A stretch of 5,497 bases of DNA from Streptosporangiaceae bacterium (GTDB lineage Bacteria; Actinomycetota; Actinomycetes; Streptosporangiales; Streptosporangiaceae), in contig JASHOI010000137.1 of NCBI GenBank assembly GCA_030041195.1, positions 1 to 5,497 on the forward strand, read 5' to 3'. The number at the start of each line of letters is the position of its first letter. Position 1 is the first letter of the stretch. Shown piece by piece: positions 1 to 4,927 of this stretch. Below the pieces are notes generated by a model. The model made no database searches. It was not told where the DNA came from and saw nothing but the letters and a program-made list of their open reading frames with translations. The position numbers were made by a program, and so were the translations under genes.

Positions 1-52
1 CGGCCGTTCGCGGTCCGCCGCGGTTGCGGCGTCGGACGAGCATGACACGGGC

Positions 53-92
53 GGCCCGGCCCGGTCGACCGCCGCGGGTGCCGGCCCGGGCC
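53..92 (-). terminator. Possible terminator hairpin after the truncated haemoglobin gene
   Basis: Positions 53-64 and 81-92 are 12-base arms that pair with a single mismatch around a 16-base loop. The hairpin begins directly after the haemoglobin stop codon (93-95) in the direction of transcription. There is no T-tract, which is common for actinobacterial terminators. In DNA this GC-rich such pairings also arise by chance, so the call rests mainly on position. Confidence 0.35.
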
Positions 93-473
93 TCAGCCCG
101 CGTCGGCGGTGACGATCTCGCCGGCCAGCGGGGCGACGGCGGCGACGATCTGGGTGACCGTGGCGTCCGGGACCCCGGCGGCGGCGAGCGCGGAGACCAG
201 GTGCCCGGCGACGAGGTCGAAGTGCCGCTGGGCTATGGCGCGGCCCCGGTGCGCGTCCCGCATGGAAGCCCCGGAATAGGGCACCGGGCCGCCGAGGGCG
301 GCCGCGAAGAACTCGACCTGGCGCCCCTTCAGCCGGGTCATGTTCGTGCCGGCGAAGAAGCCGGCCAGCTCAGGATCGGCGAGCACCCGGCCGTAGAAAT
401 CGTCGACCACCGCCACCAGGGCGGGGTCCCCGCCAATGGCCTCGTAGATGGTGGGCTCGGCCGCAGTGGTCAT
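93..473 (-). CDS. glbN: Group I truncated haemoglobin (trHbN type)
   Basis: This 126-residue protein is a 2-on-2 haem globin that binds O2. Mycobacterial trHbN detoxifies nitric oxide to nitrate in the cytoplasm with the help of a reductase. The whole fold is present and collinear with the mycobacterial protein from memory. Visible residues are Tyr27 (B10), Leu48 (E7), Gln52 (E11) and proximal haem ligand His75 (F8) in the AHRGR segment. The flanking segments TNMTRLKG (43-50), [11 protein letters not shown] (52-62) and LVAGHL (87-92) are hallmark group I sequences. The pre-A N-terminal extension is about six residues shorter than in Mycobacterium tuberculosis. The ATG is set by an AGGAGG ribosome site five bases upstream. 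It looks monocistronic: a 545-bp gap precedes it and a possible hairpin follows. Function as an NO dioxygenase is inferred from family and active-site residues; no reductase partner is in the window. Confidence 0.95.
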   Translation of the reverse strand: MTTAAEPTIYEAIGGDPALVAVVDDFYGRVLADPELAGFFAGTNMTRLKGRQVEFFAAALGGPVPYSGASMRDAHRGRAIAQRHFDLVAGHLVSALAAAGVPDATVTQIVAAVAPLAGEIVTADAG

Positions 474-726
474 TGCATCCTCCTGCTCTTGTGCCGCCGG
501 CGTCGGCGTGCGAAGGCAGACCGGGTGCGGCGAAACGCCGCCGGCCTGCGGGGCAACGTGAGGTGGGCAGGGGGAGCGCCGCGCTGCCGCGGGCTCAGCA
601 GGGGTAACGGCACGAATCGGCGTCCCGGCGCCCTGATGCCCGGGGAGGGTGCGGATGGCGGCCTGCCGCGAAGCCCGCCGCGGCCGCGCCTGTCACGTTG
701 CATCCCCGCCCGTCCCGGGTCACCGC

Positions 727-743
727 TCCCTCATTGTGAGGGA
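727..743. repeat. Perfect 7-bp inverted repeat with 3-bp centre
   Basis: TCCCTCA at 727-733 and TGAGGGA at 737-743 are perfect inverted copies around TTG. The size and spacing resemble a dimeric repressor or activator operator more than a terminator. It lies about 250 bp upstream of glbN and is not next to any other recognised gene start, so no target is assigned. Confidence 0.45.
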
Positions 744-894
744 ACCACCGCTTACAGTAGCGAAACGACCCGGCAGACCGGTAGCCCTATGAAGCGGATA
801 AACGACGAAAAGTAACTAGAAGGGCCCCGTGTGCCCGGCCGCCAGTCGTGGCTGTTTCGTTCGCTCGCCGTTTTCCTTGATCGTGGTTGATTAA

Positions 895-909
895 TACCGC
901 TATGCGGTA
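895..909. repeat. Perfect 6-bp inverted repeat with 3-bp centre
   Basis: TACCGC at 895-900 and GCGGTA at 904-909 flank TAT in a low-GC stretch. TTGATC (877-882) lies 18 bp upstream of TATGCG (901-906) on the plus strand, which would put a weak promoter-like pair over the dyad. No gene follows it on the plus strand, so the role is unknown. Confidence 0.35.
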
Positions 910-1000
910 CTCAGACACCAAGATCATGGAAACGGCTGGCTGGCGCACCATGCAATACCAGGTGCGAGCAGGCTGTAACGGAAGGCAATGGGTTGGTGGG

Positions 1001-1016
1001 GCCGGGTGCTCCCGGC
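1001..1016 (-). terminator. Short hairpin after the SnoaL-like gene
   Basis: GCCGGG (1001-1006) and CCCGGC (1011-1016) form a perfect 6-bp GC stem with a 4-base loop. It starts two bases past the TAA stop (1019-1021) in the direction of transcription. There is no T-tract. It could be an intrinsic terminator or a 3' stabilising hairpin; position supports either. Confidence 0.4.
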
Positions 1017-1018
1017 GG

Positions 1019-1375
1019 TTACCGGGGTGTCTCCGGCCGGTCCATGATGCGCAGCCAGCTGCCGTCCGGCTGCCGCCGCGCGACCTGCACCCGCCCGCCG
1101 GTGTTGTCCGCCGGCCGGGTGGACGTCAGGGCCAGGTCGCCGAAACGCAGCGTCGGCAGCGGTTCCTCCAGCCTGAACGGCGGCGCGGCGGCGAGCATCG
1201 CGGAGAACACGGCGCGGATCGCATCGCGCCCGACGGTCTCGTGCCCCGGCGGGTAGGCCAGGACCGCGTCGGGCTCGTACAGGTCGGCCAGCCCGTCAAC
1301 GTCGCCGTCGAGGGCCCGCTGCACGAACAGCCGCGCCAGGTCCTCGGGCTGCTGCGCGCGCTCGTGTCCGGTCAT
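1019..1375 (-). CDS. SnoaL-like / NTF2-fold (YybH-type) protein
   Basis: This 118-residue protein belongs to the small cone-shaped alpha+beta barrel family that includes SnoaL-like and ketosteroid isomerase-like proteins. Family signs are the N-terminal helix with ALDGDVDGLADLYEPDAV (residues 21-38), the GRDAIR segment (49-54), and the C-terminal strand pair ending in a QPDGSW...IMDRPE pattern (102-115). That ending is typical of actinobacterial nuclear-transport-factor-2 family proteins annotated from YybH. Length is normal for a single domain. The substrate cannot be told: members include isomerases, hydrolases, cyclases and non-enzymatic ligand binders. The ATG is preceded by GAGG at nine bases. 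It appears to be its own transcription unit, with a candidate promoter in the gap after glmS and a hairpin after its stop. The 129-bp gap argues against it being an operon partner of glmS. Confidence 0.85.
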   Translation of the reverse strand: MTGHERAQQPEDLARLFVQRALDGDVDGLADLYEPDAVLAYPPGHETVGRDAIRAVFSAMLAAAPPFRLEEPLPTLRFGDLALTSTRPADNTGGRVQVARRQPDGSWLRIMDRPETPR

Positions 1376-1419
1376 GGGTTCTGGCCTCGCCTTCTTGCTC
1401 GGCTTGTGCTGTCACCCCC

Positions 1420-1449
1420 AGTATCCGGGCCGGCCGAGCTAGAAGTCCA
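1420..1449 (-). promoter_or_regulatory. Candidate sigma-70-type promoter of the SnoaL-like gene
   Basis: On the minus strand TGGACT (1444-1449) and GATACT (1420-1425) are separated by 18 bp. They match the -35 and -10 consensus at four of six positions each. The predicted start near 1413 gives a leader of about 38 bases with a GAGG ribosome site before the ATG at 1375. Confidence 0.45.
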
Positions 1450-1504
1450 ACAGCTAGTTCTTCTCTTTGGCAGAAGCATCTGTTATGAGAGTGCGCTCCC
1501 CGCG

Positions 1505-3325
1505 CTACTCCACGGTGACGGACTTCGCGAGGTTGCGCGGCTTGTCGATGTCGTGCCCCAGGGCCAGCGCGGCGTGGTAGGCCATCAGCTGCAGCGGGAC
1601 CGTCAGCAGGATCGGGTCGAGCTCGCGCTCGTTCTTGGGCACCACGATGCGGGGGATGTCCAGCTCGCCGATGTCGACGCCGGGGTGGGTGACGGCGACC
1701 AGGGGTCCCTTGCGCGCGACGATCTGCTGCATGGCCGCGATGTTGCGGTCGGTGAGCTCGTCGGCCGGCAGGATGGCCACGGTCGGCAGGTCCTCGCAGA
1801 TGAGCGCCAGCGGGCCGTGCTTGAGCTCGCTGGTCTGGTACGCCTCGGCGTGCCGGTAGGAGATCTCCTTGAATTTCTGCGCGCCCTCGCGGGCGACCGG
1901 GAACCCGCGGACCCGGCCGATGAAGAACAGGCTCTCCGCGCCGGCCAGGCCCCGGGCGACCGTGGCGATGTGCTCCTCACCGGCGAGGATCTCCTCGATC
2001 TGGGCGGGCACCTTGCGCAGCCCGGCGATGATCCGCTGGCCGTCGGCGATCGACAGGTCGCGGACCCGGGCCAGGGCGAGCGCGAGCAGGGCGAATCCGA
2101 TGCCCATGTGGGTCAGGGCCTTGGTCGAGGCCACCGCGACCTCGGGCCCGGCGTGCAGGTAGACCCCGCCGTCGCATTCCCGGGCGATGGTGGAGCCGAC
2201 GACGTTGACCAGCCCGACGATCTGGCCGCCCTTGCGCTTGACCTCCTGCACGGCGAACGCGGTGTCCGCGGTTTCCCCGGACTGGCTGACCGCCACGTAC
2301 AGCGTGTCCGGCTCCACGATCGGGTTCCGGTACCGGAATTCCGACGCGGGCTCGGCGTCGGCGGGCACCCGGGCCAGTTCCTCGATCATCGCGGCACCCA
2401 TCTGGCCCACGTAGAACGCCGAGCCGCAGCCGAGGATCTTCACCCGCCGGAACGAGCGCAGCTCGCGCGGCGCGAGGTTCAGCCCGTCCAGCCGCGCGGT
2501 GCCGAACCGGTCGTCGAGCCGGCCGCGGATCATCCGCTCGATCGTGGACGGCTGCTCGATGATCTCCTTGCGCATGTAGTGCCGGTAGCCGCCGAGACCC
2601 ACGTCCTCCAGGTCGATGTCGATCGTGGTCGGGATCTTCTCGGTGTTCTCCTGCTCCTGGCTGAACGTGCGGAACTCCGTCGCGCTCACCGTCGCCAGCT
2701 CGCCGTCGTCCAGGTGCACCACGGTGGTGGTGTGCCGAACCAGCGCCGACAGGTCGCTGGCCACGAACATCTCCCGGTCGCCGACGCCGAGGATCAGCGG
2801 GGAGCCGTTGCGCGCGACCACCAGCCGGTCCGGGCGCTGCGCGTCGAGCACGGCGATCGCGTAGGTGCCGGTGATCCGGGACAGCACGTCGAGGACGGCC
2901 CCCTCGAGCGTGGGTGCCTCGGAGCGCGCTATCAGGTGCGCGATGACCTCGGTGTCGGTCTCGGAGCTGAACTTCACGCCCTTCGCGTCCAGGCGCTCGC
3001 GCAGCGAGGCCGCGTTGTCGATGATGCCGTTGTGCACGACGCTGATCCGCCCGTCCTCGCTGGTCTGCGGGTGGGCGTTCTCCTCGGTGGCCGGGCCGTG
3101 GGTGGCCCAGCGGGTGTGCCCGATGCCGATCTTGCCGGCCAGCCGCCGGGGGAGCGAAGCCTCCAGGTCACGGACCCGGCCGACCCGGCGGAAGACCTGG
3201 GCGCCCCGGGCGCCCAGGATCGCGATCCCGGCCGAGTCATACCCCCGGTACTCCAGCCGGGACAGCCCTTCGATCAGGATGGGCGCCGCGTTCTGATTGC
3301 CGATGTAGCCGACGATTCCGCACAT
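1505..3325 (-). CDS. glmS: Glutamine--fructose-6-phosphate aminotransferase (isomerizing)
   Basis: This 606-residue cytoplasmic enzyme makes glucosamine 6-phosphate from fructose 6-phosphate and glutamine, the first committed step to UDP-GlcNAc and peptidoglycan. The N-terminal class II glutaminase domain (about 1-240) has nucleophile Cys2 exposed after Met removal, the YRGYDSAGIA segment (26-35), HTRWATHG (70-77), HNG (98-100) and Asp124. The isomerase half has two SIS domains. SIS1 has GCGSA (299-303) and SQSGET (347-352). SIS2 has the KEISYRHAEAYQTSELKHGP signature and the C-terminal loop DKPRNLAKSVTVE, with Lys601 as the Schiff-base residue. Length and all catalytic positions match the housekeeping enzyme, so it should be active. 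The ATG has GGGAG eight bases upstream. It lies 18 bp after a small helical-protein gene and is probably co-transcribed with it. Nothing resembling a glmS ribozyme was recognised in the leader. Confidence 0.98.
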   Translation of the reverse strand: MCGIVGYIGNQNAAPILIEGLSRLEYRGYDSAGIAILGARGAQVFRRVGRVRDLEASLPRRLAGKIGIGHTRWATHGPATEENAHPQTSEDGRISVVHNGIIDNAASLRERLDAKGVKFSSETDTEVIAHLIARSEAPTLEGAVLDVLSRITGTYAIAVLDAQRPDRLVVARNGSPLILGVGDREMFVASDLSALVRHTTTVVHLDDGELATVSATEFRTFSQEQENTEKIPTTIDIDLEDVGLGGYRHYMRKEIIEQPSTIERMIRGRLDDRFGTARLDGLNLAPRELRSFRRVKILGCGSAFYVGQMGAAMIEELARVPADAEPASEFRYRNPIVEPDTLYVAVSQSGETADTAFAVQEVKRKGGQIVGLVNVVGSTIARECDGGVYLHAGPEVAVASTKALTHMGIGFALLALALARVRDLSIADGQRIIAGLRKVPAQIEEILAGEEHIATVARGLAGAESLFFIGRVRGFPVAREGAQKFKEISYRHAEAYQTSELKHGPLALICEDLPTVAILPADELTDRNIAAMQQIVARKGPLVAVTHPGVDIGELDIPRIVVPKNERELDPILLTVPLQLMAYHAALALGHDIDKPRNLAKSVTVE

Positions 3326-3343
3326 TCAGGTTGCTCCCCATGC

Positions 3344-3604
3344 TCAGCCGTAGATGATCCGCCGCAGCTGACGCTGCGACAGAGGTGGCGCGGCGACCAG
3401 GCGGCCGGCCAGCTCATCGGCGATCAGCGCGAAGATCTCCGGGTTGCGCTTGCCATAGAGCTGGTGATACGCGTGCCGGCGCCGGACGTACTCCTCGACC
3501 GGCTCCCGGTACCAGGCCAGTACGTCCTCGACCACGCGCGCCGCCTCCGCGGGCGTCAAGCCCGTGGAGCCGGCCACCCGGTTAACGAGATCCTGGTCGT
3601 GCAC
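3344..3604 (-). CDS. Small helical protein upstream of glmS, HU-like N terminus, unknown function
   Basis: I do not recognise a characterised family. From GTG at 3604 the product is 86 residues; TTG at 3640 or 3634 or GTG at 3631 would add up to 12 residues. GTG 3604 is preferred because AGGA lies seven bases upstream and TTG 3640 falls inside a long palindrome. The first half (DLVNRVAGSTGLTPAEAARV and the helix after it) resembles the N-terminal helical hairpin of HU-type DNA-binding proteins, where LIDxVAxxTGLSKxxAxxAV is usual. The DNA-binding beta arms of HU are absent. Instead there is a charged helix (EPVEEYVRRRH), a YGKRNPEIF segment, another helix and a basic end, RQLRRIIYG. There are no membrane segments or Cys clusters. 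The 18-bp spacing to glmS implies one mRNA and perhaps a role tied to amino-sugar supply. Codon use supports a real gene; function is open. Confidence 0.75.
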   Translation of the reverse strand: MHDQDLVNRVAGSTGLTPAEAARVVEDVLAWYREPVEEYVRRRHAYHQLYGKRNPEIFALIADELAGRLVAAPPLSQRQLRRIIYG

Positions 3605-3636
3605 CGCCCAATCCTGTCGCTGTTGCCGCACCAATG

Positions 3637-3670
3637 CCAACTTCCTGCCCGCATGCGGGCAGGAAGTTGG
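3637..3670. terminator. Perfect 34-bp palindrome, probable terminator of the GGDEF-RHH gene
   Basis: Positions 3637-3653 and 3654-3670 are perfect inverted copies, 17 bp each, centred on GCATGC. As RNA it would form a very stable hairpin on either strand. It lies 45 bp past the stop of the GGDEF-RHH gene and just before the small gene and glmS, all on the minus strand, so a transcription-terminating role fits. There is no T-tract on the minus strand. Alternatives are a leader hairpin of the glmS operon or a dimeric operator. Confidence 0.55.
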
Positions 3671-3700
3671 GTTTCAGCGCGTTATTGAGGCGATTTCGTT

Positions 3701-3706
3701 ACACTA
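3701..3706 (-). promoter_or_regulatory. Weak candidate -10 box for the small-protein/glmS operon
   Basis: TAGTGT on the minus strand fits the actinobacterial -10 pattern TANNNT and lies eight bases past the stop of the upstream gene. No good -35 was found. If used, transcription would start near 3694 and the 34-bp palindrome would be in the operon leader. CGTTA also occurs twice on the plus strand (3680-3684 and 3697-3701), 17 bases apart. Its meaning is unknown. Confidence 0.25.
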
Positions 3707-3714
3707 CTTGCCCG

Positions 3715-4329
3715 CTAAAGCAGGTCCTGATTGCGGGCCAGGTACTCGTCCAGCGCCTCCCGCAGCAGGCTGGCCTCGGGCCGCCCGGTGCGGCGGGCCA
3801 GCTTCGTGAGGCGGTGCAGCGCCGGCCGCGGGTAGTAGCTGCTCTTCAGGATCATGCGCTCCTCGACGTGGATGGCGATCCGGTTGCCCCCGGAGCGCTT
3901 GGCCCGGACCAGTCCGGCGTCGGCCGCCTCGAGCAGTTCCTCGGCGGTGGACCCGTGCGCCGGCCGGCCCGCGATGCCCATCGACACCCCGAGCCGTTCG
4001 GCGACCCCGGGCGCCGGCTCGCTGCCGGCGAAGCTGGCCCGCACCGCCTCGAGGGCGAGCAGGGCCTCCTCGCAGCTCGTGTCCGGCATGGCGACGGCGA
4101 ACTCGTCGCCGCGGGCGTGCGCGATCAGCGCGCCCCTGGGGAGCCCTGCGGTGAGCGACTGCTCGAACGACCCGAGGATCGCGTCGCCGGCCTCGCTGCC
4201 CTGCGCCGCGTTCAGCGGCCCGAAGCCGTCGAGGTCGGCCACGGCGACGGCGACCGGCAGGTCGGGATCGAGCAGGTTGATCTCGGCGGCGAGCCCATTC
4301 AGCGACAGTGCCTGTGAGTGATAAGTCAT
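3715..4329 (-). CDS. Divergent GGDEF domain fused to a ribbon-helix-helix DNA-binding domain
   Basis: The 204-residue product has two parts. Residues about 20-155 are a GGDEF fold. It has DLDGF (32-36, metal-site Asp32), Asn40 and Asp49 at the guanine-binding positions, RGDEF (73-77) in place of GGDEF, SMGIA (116-120), and ADAGLVRAKRSGGNR (136-150) matching the C-terminal family signature. The usual N-terminal DxLTxLxNR stretch is degenerate and no RxxD inhibitory site is seen. Residues about 156-200 look like an RHH (CopG/Arc) domain: a strand (MILKSSYY), a helix ending LARRTG, then a second helix with SLLREALDEYLAR. No membrane or sensor domain is present. It may make or bind c-di-GMP or GTP and act as a transcription factor; cyclase activity is uncertain because the first Gly is Arg and other conserved residues are changed. 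The ATG lacks a ribosome site but sits six bases after a -10 box, so the mRNA is probably leaderless. It is divergent from the GNAT gene and likely autoregulated. Confidence 0.85.
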   Translation of the reverse strand: MTYHSQALSLNGLAAEINLLDPDLPVAVAVADLDGFGPLNAAQGSEAGDAILGSFEQSLTAGLPRGALIAHARGDEFAVAMPDTSCEEALLALEAVRASFAGSEPAPGVAERLGVSMGIAGRPAHGSTAEELLEAADAGLVRAKRSGGNRIAIHVEERMILKSSYYPRPALHRLTKLARRTGRPEASLLREALDEYLARNQDLL

Positions 4330-4335
4330 AGTCAG

Positions 4336-4364
4336 AGTATGGCGCTCGAATATACATATATCTA
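4336..4364 (-). promoter_or_regulatory. Candidate leaderless promoter of the GGDEF-RHH gene
   Basis: On the minus strand TAGATA (4359-4364) and CATACT (4336-4341) are 17 bp apart, each matching consensus at four of six positions. The -10 box ends six bases before the A of the ATG (4329), so the first transcribed base would be the start codon. The absence of any ribosome site agrees with this. Confidence 0.5.
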
Positions 4365-4375
4365 GTGTCTATATA
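4346..4375 (+). promoter_or_regulatory. Candidate promoter of the GNAT gene, overlapping the divergent promoter
   Basis: TATATA (4370-4375) is a good -10 candidate with a weak -35, TCGAAT (4346-4351), 18 bp upstream. It interleaves with the opposing promoter of the GGDEF-RHH gene, so one bound protein could block both. Confidence 0.35.
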
Positions 4376-4380
4376 GCTAG
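4351..4380. promoter_or_regulatory. AT-rich putative operator between divergent genes
   Basis: Only 8 of these 30 bases are G or C, in a window that is otherwise very GC-rich. It contains the self-complementary CTATATAG (4369-4376) and two similar direct elements, TATATCTAG (4357-4365) and TATATAGCTAG (4370-4380). Short AT-rich direct or inverted repeats over their own promoter are typical RHH operators, so binding by the adjacent RHH protein is a reasonable inference. Confidence 0.4.
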
Positions 4381-4411
4381 GCCTGCCTTGCCGATGCTGC
4401 AGACTGCGGGC

Positions 4412-4921
4412 ATGGACATTGCGCTGTCCCAGCCCGCGCCGTCCGACGCGGCCGAATTCGTCGACGCGGTGCGCGCCAGCGGGGCGCTGCACCGTCCCTG
4501 GCTCGACCTCCCGGACACCCCGGAGCTCTTCGCCGCCTACCTGGAACGCGCCGCGCGCGGGGACCAGGCCAGCTACCTGATCCGGCATCGGGCCTGCGGC
4601 GGCCTGGTCGGCGTGGCGAACATCAGCAACATCGTTCGCGGCGGCCTCCAGTCGGGGTACCTCGGCTACGGCGCGTTCGCCTCGCACGCCGGGCGCGGCC
4701 TGATGACCGAGGGCCTGCGGGCCGTGCTCAGATCGGCGTTCGGCGACCTCGGCCTGCACCGGGTCGAGGCGAACATCCAGCCCGGCAACACCCGCTCGAT
4801 CGCGCTGGCACGGCGTGTCGGCTTCGTGAAAGAAGGGTTCTCCCGCCGTTACCTGAAGATCGGCGGGGAATGGCGCGACCACGAGCGCTGGGCGCTGCTG
4901 GCCGAGGACTTTCCCGGCTAG
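4412..4921 (+). CDS. GNAT acetyltransferase, RimJ/RimL type
   Basis: This is a cytoplasmic acetyl-CoA-dependent N-acetyltransferase. The 169 residues cover a full single GNAT domain. The N terminus has the RASGALHRPW segment (21-30) of the RimJ/RimL-like group. Motif A, the acetyl-CoA pyrophosphate loop, is at HAGRGLMTEGL (92-102). The LGLHRVEANIQPGN segment (113-126), SIALARRVGF (129-138) and EGFSRRYLKIGGEW (141-154) complete the fold. RimJ/RimL enzymes acetylate protein N termini, but many relatives use small molecules or antibiotics, so the substrate is not assigned. The start is uncertain: ATG 4412 best fits family N termini, while ATG 4394 or TTG 4388 would add 6 or 8 residues. None has a clear ribosome site. 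It is divergent from the GGDEF-RHH gene and convergent with the next gene, with 6 bp between stops. Confidence 0.92.
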   Translation: MDIALSQPAPSDAAEFVDAVRASGALHRPWLDLPDTPELFAAYLERAARGDQASYLIRHRACGGLVGVANISNIVRGGLQSGYLGYGAFASHAGRGLMTEGLRAVLRSAFGDLGLHRVEANIQPGNTRSIALARRVGFVKEGFSRRYLKIGGEWRDHERWALLAEDFPG

Positions 4922-4927
4922 CGGGCA

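Larger units (their letters stand above)
474..1018. other. Gene-free stretch between glbN and the SnoaL-like gene
   Basis: No convincing gene was found here. The left part (474-720) is very GC-rich, contains the glbN ribosome site, and has a perfect 6-bp inverted repeat around AAA at 527-541. This may be a leader hairpin for glbN or chance. The right part is lower in GC: 98 of 180 bases over 781-960. It carries two small perfect dyads at 727-743 and 895-909. Short reading frames exist on both strands (for example plus 829-894, with an AGAAGGG upstream, and minus about 788-951), but none has the codon bias of the neighbouring genes. No tRNA or recognisable riboswitch was seen. Confidence 0.6.

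Noticed and set aside
1..45. Plus-strand frame open from the window edge to TGA at 43-45 as the end of a left-hand gene
   Set aside because: Only 14 codons are visible, with no family signal. An open frame of this length is expected by chance at this GC content.
470..703. 77-residue minus-strand frame whose TGA overlaps the glbN start
   Set aside because: The overlap looks like coupling, but the product is extremely Arg/Pro-rich with runs of Arg and no fold signature, as expected from a wrong frame in GC-rich DNA. The glbN ribosome site explains the conserved-looking end.
829..894. Micro-frame of 21 codons on the plus strand with AGAAGGG upstream
   Set aside because: The ribosome-site-like sequence is only four bases from GTG, and the peptide has no recognisable feature or promoter. 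Too short to support without expression data.
788..951. Minus-strand frame of about 54 codons in the low-GC stretch
   Set aside because: Codon use is unlike the neighbours, there is no clear ribosome site, and no family resemblance. It was kept only as part of the low-GC observation.
1449..1484. AACAG...CTGTT and CTTCT...AGAAG pairings downstream of glmS as a terminator
   Set aside because: The stems are only about five base pairs, compete with each other and have large loops. They do not stand out from background.
887..3688. Very long open frame on the plus strand across the SnoaL-like, glmS and small-protein genes
   Set aside because: It is antisense to three genes with clear family signatures, and its translation is Arg/Asp/Gly/Val-rich without any recognisable domain. 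Long antisense frames are a usual by-product of high third-position GC.
3680..3701. Two CGTTA direct repeats (GTAAC-like on the minus strand) as possible MtrA sites before the glmS operon
   Set aside because: The spacing of 17 bases between repeat starts does not fit the roughly 11-bp periodicity of MtrA direct repeats, and the second copy is ATAAC rather than GTAAC.
3704..4882. 392-residue minus-strand frame spanning the GGDEF-RHH gene and the antisense of the GNAT gene
   Set aside because: It is a shifted frame relative to the GGDEF-RHH gene and antisense to a clear GNAT enzyme; composition is low-complexity Arg/Gly/Ala.
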